43,722 nt of DNA. Source: Thermoflexia bacterium. Lineage in GTDB: Bacteria > Chloroflexota > Anaerolineae > B4-G1 > DUEL01. The notes under the pieces were generated by a model. It worked only from the letters and a program-made list of their open reading frames with translations. It was not told the origin of the DNA and did not search any database. The stretch spans positions 1 through 43,722 of the forward strand of contig DUEL01000004.1 in assembly GCA_011192125.1 (NCBI GenBank), given 5' to 3'. How positions within the stretch are numbered: the stretch's first letter is position 1; each line of letters opens with the position of its first letter. Made by a program: the position numbers and the translations under genes. Below are positions 7,367-18,027 of the stretch, piece after piece.

Positions 7367-9163
7367 CTACGGGCGTTCAGGCCCGCACGGTAGACTCGCC
7401 ACCAGTCGGTACACCTCTATAGTACCTTGAGTGGTGACCTTCTGCAAGCAGGGTACGCGGGCGATCCGATCCAGCAGCCTCTCCGCCTCCTGAGTGTAGG
7501 GAGGGCCGGTCTCCACCAGCACATACCACACGTTCCACGACTTCAGCGTGCTCAGCGCGGAAGGGGCGGGAAAATCCAGCAGTTCGGGATGGCGACGGAC
7601 GAAGATGAACGGAAAGTACGAGCCGTAGGCATAGGCCATTGGCCACTTGTGGGCCCGTGAGTATGCGAACTGGATGGGTTGGACAGCACTGCTCAGCGGG
7701 TATTGGATGATCGCCCCTGCTGGCTCCTGTCTGCTCAACCACCTGTCGACGGGGCGAACGGGGTAGGGATCGTGGGGCGACGGAGGACACCACCACAGTT
7801 CCATCAGAGCGATCCCTACCACCAGAGTCCACACCATTTGACGGCCCAGACGGGACCGGTTGGGTGCGGTCTCCCGACGGTGCCACGTCAGCGCACCCTG
7901 CCCCGCCAGGGTGGTTGCCCCGACTAAAGCGGCAACACCCCACCGGGTCCAGGTTCGCATCTTTCCCATAATAGGGACGAACCAGCGCATAAGAAGGGCT
8001 GGCATCGGAATGACCAGCCCGTCCGTCGCTCCGAGCACGAAGGGTTCGTGTAGCAATGAGAGATGGAGGGAGATGAAGTTCAGCAGTCGATTCCAGGCCG
8101 TTGTCACCGATGAGGGCGCGGGGATCGTCAGGCGGATCCCTCTTATCAGGTGAAAGGTGGGTCCCAGACTGAAGGTCACCCCGAGAAAGACCATCGTCAG
8201 CCAGGGAGCAGCCCTGGTCCGGTTCTCTCTACGCAAGGCGTAGAGCCCGAACGTCCAGCTGACGATGCCCCATCCCAGTGCAAATTCCAGTTCGTCCCCG
8301 GATCCGAAAGCGCGCTGTCGGACGAAGTTTCCCCAGAGAGGGTTGAAGGGGTTGGGAAGCGCATAGTCCACCAACCCAGCGGAAAATTTGTCCGCGAACT
8401 TCAGGGGTGTCGTCCAGGACGGCATGCGAATGATCGGGAGGTAGGGAAGCAGGAACGGAGCGACGAGTACGATGGTTGTTAGAGTGAACAAGGCTATTCC
8501 TGTGCGGATTCTCTTCGGGTGGATCTCGCTGTTGCGGAGGCGGAAGGCGTACCATACGATGCCGATGGCTGCCCCGATTACAGCGTAATACCACGATGTC
8601 AGGCTGTTCAGCCCGAACGTCAGGCCGGCTGTCAGGGCGTATCGCTGCTTGCTGGTGCGCAGGAACCGCTCTAAGAAGTAGAGGTATAGCGGGAGCCACT
8701 GAGTGCTGATGAGGTTCAGGTGGACCAGCCGGACGCGTCGGTAGGGGGTGAGGGCGAAGAGGACGCCGGACAGCAGGCCGGCCCGCGCGCTCCCCGTCAC
8801 TTCGCGCACGAGAAGGAACGTCCCAAACCCGGAGAGGGCTGTGCTCAGCAGTACAATGATGTTGTAGGTCACGACCTCACCCAGCAGATAGGTGAGGGGG
8901 GCGGCCAGCACGGTGTTCGCCGGGGTGATCTCGCCGTAGCAGAGGTTGTATCCGAAGGGGTAGTAGAGTTGTGGAGCAAACCAGGGGGATCGGTGGGTTC
9001 TGAAAAGGCTCTCCTGGACCCACCAGAGTTTCCAAGCGTACTCGTAGGCGTCTCCCCCCGCCGGAAGCCGGTCGATGTTCCACACCAGTGGGTGAAGGAC
9101 CACGAGGGCGAGGTCGCAGAAGAGCAGGAAGGCCAGGGCGGTCTGCAGACTACGCTTGCCCAT
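7367..9163 (-). CDS. Polytopic GT-C-like membrane protein, putative glycosyltransferase
   Basis: 598 residues with about ten to twelve hydrophobic segments and a C-terminal soluble domain (about 490-598). The first external loop carries GGDAYEYAWKLWW followed by LYYPFGYNL, an acidic first-loop arrangement typical of lipid-linked-sugar GT-C enzymes. No characterised family can be named with confidence. Related proteins of similar length are frequent in Chloroflexota genomes. It would transfer sugar from a polyprenyl-phosphate donor on the outer face, an inference consistent with the polyprenyl-glycan genes in this window. ATG 9163 was taken as the first Met before the signal-anchor-like helix; its ribosome site (CAGGAG) is distant. 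Confidence 0.65.
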   Translation of the reverse strand: MGKRSLQTALAFLLFCDLALVVLHPLVWNIDRLPAGGDAYEYAWKLWWVQESLFRTHRSPWFAPQLYYPFGYNLCYGEITPANTVLAAPLTYLLGEVVTYNIIVLLSTALSGFGTFLLVREVTGSARAGLLSGVLFALTPYRRVRLVHLNLISTQWLPLYLYFLERFLRTSKQRYALTAGLTFGLNSLTSWYYAVIGAAIGIVWYAFRLRNSEIHPKRIRTGIALFTLTTIVLVAPFLLPYLPIIRMPSWTTPLKFADKFSAGLVDYALPNPFNPLWGNFVRQRAFGSGDELEFALGWGIVSWTFGLYALRRENRTRAAPWLTMVFLGVTFSLGPTFHLIRGIRLTIPAPSSVTTAWNRLLNFISLHLSLLHEPFVLGATDGLVIPMPALLMRWFVPIMGKMRTWTRWGVAALVGATTLAGQGALTWHRRETAPNRSRLGRQMVWTLVVGIALMELWWCPPSPHDPYPVRPVDRWLSRQEPAGAIIQYPLSSAVQPIQFAYSRAHKWPMAYAYGSYFPFIFVRRHPELLDFPAPSALSTLKSWNVWYVLVETGPPYTQEAERLLDRIARVPCLQKVTTQGTIEVYRLVASLPCGPERP

Positions 9164-9196
9164 CTGCCTGTGTGCTCCTGGGTTCCTTCACGGAGA

Positions 9197-9235
9197 GCAG
9201 CCTCCTCCAGGTCGGTCCCGGTCCTAGGAGGCTGC
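9197..9235. repeat. 10-bp stem hairpin in the gap after the HIT gene
   Basis: GCAGCCTCCT (9197-9206) and AGGAGGCTGC (9226-9235) form a perfect stem with a 19-nt loop, between the HIT gene (stop 9273) and the GT-C gene (start 9163). No T-run follows on the minus strand. It could be an attenuator or a dispersed element. The rest of the 109-nt gap shows nothing else. Confidence 0.45.
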
Positions 9236-9272
9236 AGCGTCTTATGTTTGTGGAAAAGTTCCCCTATGTTCG

Positions 9273-9614
9273 CTATCCCGGTGGCCAGCGGAAGGGACGT
9301 CCGCCCAGGAGATGCAGGTGGAGATGGAAGACCGACTGGCCGGCCAACGGACCACTGTTGACCACAAGCCGATATCCCTCGGTGATCCCCATCTCTTCCG
9401 CAAGCCGTCGGGCTACGGTGAACAGCCGTCCCAGTGTCGGCTCGTCGTCCGGTTCCACTTGTGCGACGCCAGCGATGTGTCGGTTGGGGACGATCAGCAC
9501 GTGCACCGGGGCCTGGGGGTTGAGGTCGCGGAACGCAGTGACCTCCTCGTCCTGATAGATGATCTGGGCCGGGGCCTCCCCGCGGACGATGCGGCAGAAG
9601 ATGCAGTCGCTCAT
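9273..9614 (-). CDS. HIT-family (Hint-like) nucleotide hydrolase
   Basis: 113 residues, standard Hint size. N-terminal zinc cysteines C4 and C7 (CIFCRIVRG) and the histidine triad H97-L-H99-L-H101 in the motif QSVFHLHLHLLGGR are complete. Hint proteins hydrolyse adenosine 5'-phosphoramidates and related nucleotide conjugates. The start ATG (9612-9614) overlaps the mtaB stop as ATGA, so translation is coupled. The much longer open frame upstream runs through mtaB and is not used. Confidence 0.94.
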   Translation of the reverse strand: MSDCIFCRIVRGEAPAQIIYQDEEVTAFRDLNPQAPVHVLIVPNRHIAGVAQVEPDDEPTLGRLFTVARRLAEEMGITEGYRLVVNSGPLAGQSVFHLHLHLLGGRPFRWPPG

Positions 9615-10855
9615 TCGAGGACCTTCCCGATGAACATACCCTCGCGGAGTGCTGCGAGGCGGGTGGGTGTGATGCGGCCGGTCAGTTTGCTGCCGAAGGG
9701 GGTGACGACGCGCAGGTAGTTGTCGGTCAGGCCGTACCACAGGCCGTCACTGCGCCGGCGCTCCCAGAGGACCTCCATCTCTTGGCCTACGAAGCGTTGT
9801 TGGAACGTCTCGGCCAACCGGCGGCCTACTTCCCGCATTCGGCGGGCTCGCTCCCGCCGGACAGGTACCGGCACCGAATCGGGCAGGCGGGCGGCGGGGG
9901 TCCCCGGCCGGGAGGAGAACGGGAAGACGTGAAGCCGGGCGAACTCCATCTGCTCGACGAAGGCCAGGCTCTCGGCGAAGGCCGCTTCGTCTTCGCCGGG
10001 GAAGCCGACCATCACGTCGGTGGTCACCGCCAGGTCGGGGATGGCAGCGCGGGCGGTTCCCACCAGCGCTGCGAACTGCTTCGTGGTGATGGGTCGCCCC
10101 ATCCGGCGTAGCGTCTCGTCGCACCCGGCCTGCAGCGGCAGGTGGAGCTGGCGGCAGAGGCGCGGGTTCTCCCACAGTCGGAAGAACTCCTCGTCCAGGT
10201 CCCACGGCTCCACCGAGGAGAGCCGCAGCCGGGGAAGGTCGGTGTGGGTCAGGATACCCTCGATCAGCCGATGCAACCCCCGCTCCATCCCCAGGTCGCG
10301 CCCGTAGGAGCCCAGATTGACCCCTGTGATTACGACCTCCTGATACCCCTCCTCAACCCGCTCCTGTACCTCGGCGAGTACGCCCTCCAGGGGACGGCTG
10401 CGGCCCGGCCCGCGCAGGATCCGGACGACGCAGTAGGTGCAGTGGTTGTCGCACCCGTCCTGGACCTTGACGAAGGCGCGGGTTCGGAGCCTGTCTTGCC
10501 TTCCCGCCTCCCTGCTTTCCACAGCGCCCAGGATCTGCTCGACGAACTTCTCCTTCTCCTCGTTGGTCACTACCCACGCCACGCCGGGGAAGCGGGCGAA
10601 GGTCTCCGGCGAGAGGGTGGCCGCACAGCCGACCACGGCGATACGGGCCCGGGGGTTGGCCCGGTAGAGGGCGCGAACGGTGTGGCGCGTCTTCCGCTCC
10701 GCCTCGGCGGTGACGGCGCAGGTGTTGACGACGCAGACATCGGCCTGGGTCGGCTCGTCCACCAGGACGTAGCCCTCCGCCGTCAGTCGCCGGGCCATCG
10801 CTTCGATCTCGCTCCAGTTCAACCGGCAGCCCAGGCTGTGCAGATAGACCCGCAT
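9611..10855 (-). CDS. mtaB: tRNA t6A37 methylthiotransferase MtaB
   Basis: 414 residues. UPF0004 domain with the auxiliary-cluster cysteines C10 (HSLGCRLN), C46 (VNTCAVT) and C77 (VVGCAAT), radical-SAM domain with C135-x3-C139-x2-C142 (GCDNHCTYC), and a C-terminal TRAM domain (about 350-414). LGCRLN and ITGVNLGSYG are typical of MtaB rather than MiaB or RimO. It adds a methylthio group to N6-threonylcarbamoyladenosine 37 of tRNA. Start at ATG 10855 gives the family N-terminus; ribosome site GGAGAGG is modest. It lies 41 nt after the HerA-like gene and overlaps the HIT gene. Confidence 0.95.
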   Translation of the reverse strand: MRVYLHSLGCRLNWSEIEAMARRLTAEGYVLVDEPTQADVCVVNTCAVTAEAERKTRHTVRALYRANPRARIAVVGCAATLSPETFARFPGVAWVVTNEEKEKFVEQILGAVESREAGRQDRLRTRAFVKVQDGCDNHCTYCVVRILRGPGRSRPLEGVLAEVQERVEEGYQEVVITGVNLGSYGRDLGMERGLHRLIEGILTHTDLPRLRLSSVEPWDLDEEFFRLWENPRLCRQLHLPLQAGCDETLRRMGRPITTKQFAALVGTARAAIPDLAVTTDVMVGFPGEDEAAFAESLAFVEQMEFARLHVFPFSSRPGTPAARLPDSVPVPVRRERARRMREVGRRLAETFQQRFVGQEMEVLWERRRSDGLWYGLTDNYLRVVTPFGSKLTGRITPTRLAALREGMFIGKVLE

Positions 10856-10896
10856 CTCTGCCTCTCCGCCAGGATTCCGAGATGCCTTGCTTCCCG

Positions 10897-13392
10897 TTAC
10901 GCCCACTCGAACGCTGCTAACTGTATGCGCCCGCCGTCCTCTGTCTCCACTTCCCACTCCGGCACCCAGGCGAGGCCGCAGTAATCGATCACCACGTCCC
11001 TCCGACGGGGGGCCACCTCCACCACCTCGATCTCCTCCAGCGTCGCCGCCCAGCGGTCGTTGATCTCCTCTACCTCCTCCTGCCACTCCTCCGCCAGCGC
11101 TTTCAACTGGGCCTCCAGGTCCTTGATCGCTTCCTCCGACTCCCGCACGTCTGCCTCGGCCTGTTTGGTGAGGCGTCGCTTCCGGCTGGCGGTGGAAAGG
11201 ATGCGGGAGCGGCGGCCGGTGAGGAAACCCAGGGCGGATTCGCCCAAAGTGAGCAATTCCTCCCGCTTGCGGGCCTCCAGTTCCGCCTGATCTTCCGCCA
11301 GTTCCCGCTGCTCGCGGCGAAGTTTCTCCTGCACCCGCTGCATCTTCTTGTCCATCGCCTTTTTCGCCTTGGCGATCTCGGCGTCCCGTCGCTCACGGGC
11401 CTCCTTCTCGCAGCGGAGCCGGAAGTCCCGTCGCGTCTCGCCGACTTTGCCATACAGTTTCAGCGCCGGGTTGTACCAGATGGTGATCCGGATGTTGCGG
11501 TAGAGGTACTCGGAGAACGCGCGGGTCCATCGCTTGTAGGCGGTCGCCTTGGTCATATGGGCCGGCACTGGCAGGTACGCCCCCTCGCCCACCGGCTCGT
11601 GGGAGAGATCGTCCAGGTCCAAAGTCACCTCTCCCTCCTCCCAGTTCACCGGCGCTGGCGGCGGCGGCGGCTCCACCAGCCGGGCTACCGTCTCCTGATG
11701 GCGCACCCCCTTCCGTTCGTCCTCCAGATAGACGGTCCCCACCGCCAGCAGGCGGGGTTGGTACACCAGCCGTTTGGACCGGACGACGACCTCCTTCCCG
11801 GTCCGCTCCTCGTGCTGCCGAAGTGCCCACTCGAGGGTCTCAGCGGCGGGGAGGAAGATCTGCGGGACCGAGGAGGGCAGGGTGGGGGGCACCGACGACG
11901 CGGGCTCTGCCGGGGCCGTCGGCGGCGGTGGCGGCGGGGCCGCAGGGGACGGAACGGCTGCGGCGGGCCGCTGTGTCGCCTGTGTGCCGACCAGTTGGCG
12001 GACCTGCGTCCGCGTGAGGGGGCCGCGAAGGTAGGACATCGCCCAGCGGGTGTGGAAGAAGACCGGCGCGTCGGCCCGGATGTCGTGGAGGAGGAAGACC
12101 CGCGACCTGAGGCCGGTGATCGCCTTGTCCAGACTGGCCCGGTCGAACCCGACACCCGCCGCCTCGGTCGCCCCCTCCAGGCCCTCCAGCACCCGGTTCT
12201 TATCCCGGTCCGTGCGCAGGGTGCCGACGGCCCAGGTCCCGGCGTTGGTCAACCCCTTGTAGTCCAGATCGGCCGGGTTCTGGGTGGAGAGGACCACGCC
12301 CAGCCCGGCGGCGCGCCCCTGCTTGATCAGCGCCATCAACGGTTGCTTCGTCGGCGGGTTAGCGGGATGGGGCGGGAAGAAGCCGAAGACCTCGTCGAAG
12401 TAGAGGATCGCCCGCAGGTCGGATGTGCCGGACTGCGCGGCCATCCAGTCGCGGACCGCCTCCAGGAGCAGGGTGACGAAGAAGTGACGTTCCGTATCGT
12501 CCAGGTGGGGGAGGTAGAAGATGTTGGCCCGCGGGCGTCCGTCGTCGGTACGGAGCATCGGGCCGATCTCCAGCGGCGTCCCCTCCCGCCAGACCTCGAA
12601 GCCGGGGGAGGCGAAGATGTTGTTGAGGGCACGGGCCAGCGATGTCCGCTCCTTTTCCGGCAGGAAACTCTCCAGGTCGAACACGCCGACCTGTCGGACC
12701 GGGGGCTGCTGGATCAGCCGGATCAGCGTCGGCAGGTCGAGCCCCTGGCCGGAGCGCCAGACGTGCTCGACGATCAGGGAGAGCAGGACGTGCTCGGGGC
12801 TCTGGAGGGGGTCCGCCTCTCGCCCGACGAGGCTGAGCAGGGCGGTCACCAGCCCCTGGATCCGCTCCCGCAGCGTCTCCTCGTGGGTCTCCCAGTCCAG
12901 CGCGGGCGGGTCGAACCGGTGGAGGACGTTCACCGGGACGCCGGCCTTCGACCCCGGCGTGTAGAGGACGAACTCCGCCCCCTCCCGCAGCCGGGCGAGC
13001 CGGTCCGGCCCGATCCCCCAGTCGGCCAATCCCTTCCGCCACAGGTCCGCCGCCTGCTCGGCGGCCTGCTGCACCGTCAGCCCTTTTCGCTGCGCCCGCT
13101 CCGCGTCCACCCACGGCTCGAAGGCCTCCGGCGAGAGGGAGGGGAAGGTGAGCAGCAGGTTGGTCACATCCCCCTTGGGGTCGATAGCGATGACGGGGGT
13201 CCCCTGAAGCAGAGCCTCCTCCAGCAGGATCAACCCCAGGCCGGTCTTGCCGGAGCCGGTCATCCCCAGGAAGACGGCGTGAGTGGTGAGGTGGCGGGCA
13301 GGGTAGAAGACGGGTCGATCGGTGACCTCCCCGGCCTTCAGGTCGTACTCTCGTCCCAAATAGAAGGCACCCTTCTGTTCGATCTCGCTCAT
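10897..13392 (-). CDS. HerA-like DUF87 ATPase with C-terminal coiled coil
   Basis: 831 residues. An AAA+ motor core of the HerA/FtsK clade: Walker A GMTGSGKT (43-50), IAIDPKGD (69-75), Walker B RAILYFDE (327-334) and a sensor-like STQNPADLDYKG around 370. A Pro-rich linker (about 485-515) precedes a tail containing a strongly charged, Glu/Lys/Arg-rich coiled coil (about 665-790). No nuclease or membrane segment is seen. Relatives are usually annotated only as ATP-binding or DUF87 proteins; HerA proteins pump DNA with a NurA nuclease, and no nurA is adjacent. It precedes mtaB on the same strand. Function: probable hexameric nucleic-acid or protein translocase, partner unknown. Confidence 0.85.
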   Translation of the reverse strand: MSEIEQKGAFYLGREYDLKAGEVTDRPVFYPARHLTTHAVFLGMTGSGKTGLGLILLEEALLQGTPVIAIDPKGDVTNLLLTFPSLSPEAFEPWVDAERAQRKGLTVQQAAEQAADLWRKGLADWGIGPDRLARLREGAEFVLYTPGSKAGVPVNVLHRFDPPALDWETHEETLRERIQGLVTALLSLVGREADPLQSPEHVLLSLIVEHVWRSGQGLDLPTLIRLIQQPPVRQVGVFDLESFLPEKERTSLARALNNIFASPGFEVWREGTPLEIGPMLRTDDGRPRANIFYLPHLDDTERHFFVTLLLEAVRDWMAAQSGTSDLRAILYFDEVFGFFPPHPANPPTKQPLMALIKQGRAAGLGVVLSTQNPADLDYKGLTNAGTWAVGTLRTDRDKNRVLEGLEGATEAAGVGFDRASLDKAITGLRSRVFLLHDIRADAPVFFHTRWAMSYLRGPLTRTQVRQLVGTQATQRPAAAVPSPAAPPPPPPTAPAEPASSVPPTLPSSVPQIFLPAAETLEWALRQHEERTGKEVVVRSKRLVYQPRLLAVGTVYLEDERKGVRHQETVARLVEPPPPPAPVNWEEGEVTLDLDDLSHEPVGEGAYLPVPAHMTKATAYKRWTRAFSEYLYRNIRITIWYNPALKLYGKVGETRRDFRLRCEKEARERRDAEIAKAKKAMDKKMQRVQEKLRREQRELAEDQAELEARKREELLTLGESALGFLTGRRSRILSTASRKRRLTKQAEADVRESEEAIKDLEAQLKALAEEWQEEVEEINDRWAATLEEIEVVEVAPRRRDVVIDYCGLAWVPEWEVETEDGGRIQLAAFEWA

Positions 13393-13418
13393 CGTCGCTC
13401 CTGCTGGTCGTTTGTGTT

Positions 13419-15563
<2,145 letters not shown>

Positions 15564-15580
15564 AGCGGCAGAGCAACTTC

Positions 15581-15609
15581 TTGCTTCCACCCCTCTTCTA
15601 TGTTACAAT
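15581..15609 (+). promoter_or_regulatory. Extended -10 promoter of the GT2-sugar transferase operon
   Basis: TGTTACAAT (15601-15609) is an extended -10; TTGCTT (15581-15586) lies 17 nt upstream as a weak -35. The expected start is near 15616, giving a leader of about 54 nt with a small GC hairpin. Divergent from ligA. Confidence 0.5.
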
Positions 15610-15669
15610 CCAGACGCTCTGCAGCCGGGCCTCCCCGGCCAGAGGAGACGCCGGGATGGTGATCAGTAG

Positions 15670-16566
15670 ATGTTAGACCTAGGGATCGTCATCGTCAATT
15701 ACAACACGCGGGACCTGTTGCGGACCTGTCTGGAGACGGTGTACGCCAGCGAAGGGTCCGTCTCTTTTGAGGTCTGTGTGGTGGACAACAACTCGACGGA
15801 CGGCAGCGCGGCGATGGTGGCGGAGACGTTTCCCCAGGTCCGTCTGATCGCCAATCCGGACAACCGGGGCTATCCAGCGGCCAACAACCAGGGGCTGCGC
15901 GCCTTTGGCTTCCCGGACGCGTCCGACGCTCCTCGCTTCGCCCTCCTGTTGAACCCGGATACCGAACTTCCCCCCTACGCCCTGCGGGAGATGGTCGCGT
16001 TTATGGACGGTCACCCAGACGCTGGCGTCGCCGGTCCCAAACTGGTCCGCCGGGACGGCTCACTGGACCTCGCCTGTCGCCGGTCCTTTCCCTCCCCGGA
16101 GGTTGCCTTCTATCGGCTGGTCGGTCTCTCCCGGCTCTTCCCCCGCAGCCGCCGCTTCGGCCGGTACAACCTGACCTACCTCGATCCGGACCAGGTGAGC
16201 GAGGTGGATGCTGTGGTCGGTGCCTTCATGATGATTCGACGGGAGGCGATCCGCCAGGTCGGCCTGATGGACGAGTCCTTCTTCATGTATGGGGAGGACC
16301 TGGATTGGTGCTATCGGATCAAAGCGGCGGGCTGGAGGGTCTACTACAACCCCGCTGTCACCGTCCTTCACATCAAACGGGCCTCCAGTCGCCGGAACCC
16401 CCGCGCGCGGGTGGAGTTCTGGCGGGCGATGACCATCTTCTATCGGAAGCACTATGCCGATCAGACTCCCCTGCCGGTCCACCTCCTCATTGAGACGACC
16501 CTCCGCCTACGGACGGCGCTGGAGTCCATCCGGCTGCGGGACGGGTCAGGAAGGAGGGAGCGATGA
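15670..16566 (+). CDS. GT2-family glycosyltransferase (rhamnosyltransferase-like)
   Basis: 298 residues, a GT-A fold family 2 enzyme. IVIVNYNTRDLL begins the nucleotide-sugar domain, VVDNNSTDGS is at 38-47, the metal-binding LNPDTE has D97, and the catalytic acid pair is E209-D210 in FMYGEDLDWCYR. No membrane segment is seen. The family includes dTDP-rhamnosyl and similar transferases in surface polysaccharide assembly; the donor sugar cannot be told. ATG 15670 is preceded by GGTGATC, a good anti-16S match about 6 nt upstream. The stop overlaps the next gene as ATGA, so it is coupled to the phosphoglycosyltransferase. Confidence 0.9.
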   Translation: MLDLGIVIVNYNTRDLLRTCLETVYASEGSVSFEVCVVDNNSTDGSAAMVAETFPQVRLIANPDNRGYPAANNQGLRAFGFPDASDAPRFALLLNPDTELPPYALREMVAFMDGHPDAGVAGPKLVRRDGSLDLACRRSFPSPEVAFYRLVGLSRLFPRSRRFGRYNLTYLDPDQVSEVDAVVGAFMMIRREAIRQVGLMDESFFMYGEDLDWCYRIKAAGWRVYYNPAVTVLHIKRASSRRNPRARVEFWRAMTIFYRKHYADQTPLPVHLLIETTLRLRTALESIRLRDGSGRRER

Positions 16567-17975
16567 AGGAGCGGAAGGTTCGGCTCCTGTTCATCACCAC
16601 TCTGGTTCTGACCGACGTGGTGATGGCGGCAGCGGCCTTCTACGGGGCGTACTGGCTCCGGCGTTGGATCCCGGTGCCTGATCTGGCTCTGGACCTTCTA
16701 TCGCCCGACCGGTATATCCATCTGATGGGGACCCACGTCCTGGCAGTCCTCCTGGTGCTGGCCTACACCCGCCTCTACCGGTTGGCACGGACCCCCTCCC
16801 GGGTGGACGAGTTCTACCGCATCATCGGCGCGGGCACGGTGGGCACTATCCTCGGTGTTGCGTTTTCCTATCTCCTGTATAAGAATTCCCCGCTGGAGGT
16901 GGATTACCCCCGCGGGATGGTGCTGTACGCCTGGTTGCTCACGATCGCGCTGCTCACGCTGGGGAGGTTGGCCCACGGTTGGTGGCGGACCACGCTGCAG
17001 GCCCGGGGCTGGGGACGGTCGCGGGTGCTGGTCGTGGGGACCGGCGAGGTGGCCCGGATGATCCTGCATAAGATCCGCGGCAACCCAGGGATGGGATACG
17101 AGGTGGTCGGCGTCGTGGCCACCAACGGGCCGCCGGACGTGGCGTTGCCTGCCCCCATCCTCGGCCAGGCTGGCGACCTGGCCCGCCTGATCCAGGAGTA
17201 CCAGGTGGACGAGGTGATCATCGCTCTCCCCGAAGCGACCCATCAGGAGATTCTGACGCTCATCTCCAAGTGTGAGCGGGGCCAGGCAACGATTAAGGTT
17301 TTCCCCGACGTCTTCCAGATCATGGCCGGGCAGGTGGACATCGGGGATATGGGGGGCCTTCCCCTGCTAACCCTGCGCGACGTGGCCCTACGCGGCTGGC
17401 GTCAGGGGGTGAAGCGGGCGATGGACATCGTGGGGGCGGCGGTGGGGCTGGTTCTCCTCTCGCCGCTGATGCTCCTCACCGCCATACTGATCAAACTGGA
17501 CTCCCCCGGGCCGGTCTTCTACATCCAGGAGCGGATGGGATTGGACGCCCGTCCCTTCCCGATGCTCAAGTTCCGCTCGATGCGGCAGGACGCTGAAGCA
17601 CAGGGGCCTGGGTGGACCCGGCCCAACGATCCGCGGGTGACCCGCATCGGCAACATCCTCCGCCGCCTCAACGTGGACGAACTGCCTCAGTTGATCAACG
17701 TCCTGTTGGGCGAGATGAGCCTGGTCGGCCCGCGGCCGGAGCGGCCCTACTACGTGGCCCAGTTCCGCCGCTCCATCCCCCGTTATATGGACCGCCATCG
17801 CGCGAAGGCCGGGATGACTGGCTGGGCCCAGGTGAACGGGCTGCGGGGGGATACGTCCATCGTGGAGCGAACGAAGTACGACCTGTGGTACATTGAGAAT
17901 TGGTCACTCCTGCTGGATATCAAGATCCTCATCCGTACCTTCTTCAACGTCTTCCGCTTGCCGAACGCTTATTGA
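16563..17975 (+). CDS. Polyprenyl-phosphate sugar-1-phosphate transferase (WcaJ/WbaP type)
   Basis: 470 residues. N-terminal four-helix membrane region (about 8-135), a Rossmann-like CoA-binding-type domain (about 150-265, RVLVVGTGEVARMI), then the bacterial sugar transferase domain (about 277-470). The latter has the re-entrant helix KRAMDIVGAAVGLVLLSPL, GPVFYIQERMG, LKFRSM, the catalytic DE pair in NVDELPQLINVL, and MSLVGPRPERP. It puts the first sugar-phosphate on undecaprenyl phosphate for exopolysaccharide or O-antigen-like glycans. The start overlaps the GT2 stop by 4 nt. Hexose specificity (glucose versus galactose) is not readable. Confidence 0.94.
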   Translation: MKERKVRLLFITTLVLTDVVMAAAAFYGAYWLRRWIPVPDLALDLLSPDRYIHLMGTHVLAVLLVLAYTRLYRLARTPSRVDEFYRIIGAGTVGTILGVAFSYLLYKNSPLEVDYPRGMVLYAWLLTIALLTLGRLAHGWWRTTLQARGWGRSRVLVVGTGEVARMILHKIRGNPGMGYEVVGVVATNGPPDVALPAPILGQAGDLARLIQEYQVDEVIIALPEATHQEILTLISKCERGQATIKVFPDVFQIMAGQVDIGDMGGLPLLTLRDVALRGWRQGVKRAMDIVGAAVGLVLLSPLMLLTAILIKLDSPGPVFYIQERMGLDARPFPMLKFRSMRQDAEAQGPGWTRPNDPRVTRIGNILRRLNVDELPQLINVLLGEMSLVGPRPERPYYVAQFRRSIPRYMDRHRAKAGMTGWAQVNGLRGDTSIVERTKYDLWYIENWSLLLDIKILIRTFFNVFRLPNAY

Positions 17976-18027
17976 CGTTTTGTGTTCACCAGAGGGGTTG
18001 CAGGACCCCTGTGAAGGGAGGTGAGCT

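Noticed and set aside
17993..18010. Hairpin AGGGGT/ACCCCT before the kinase as a terminator
   Set aside because: Only 6 bp, no T-run, and directly followed by the kinase ribosome site.
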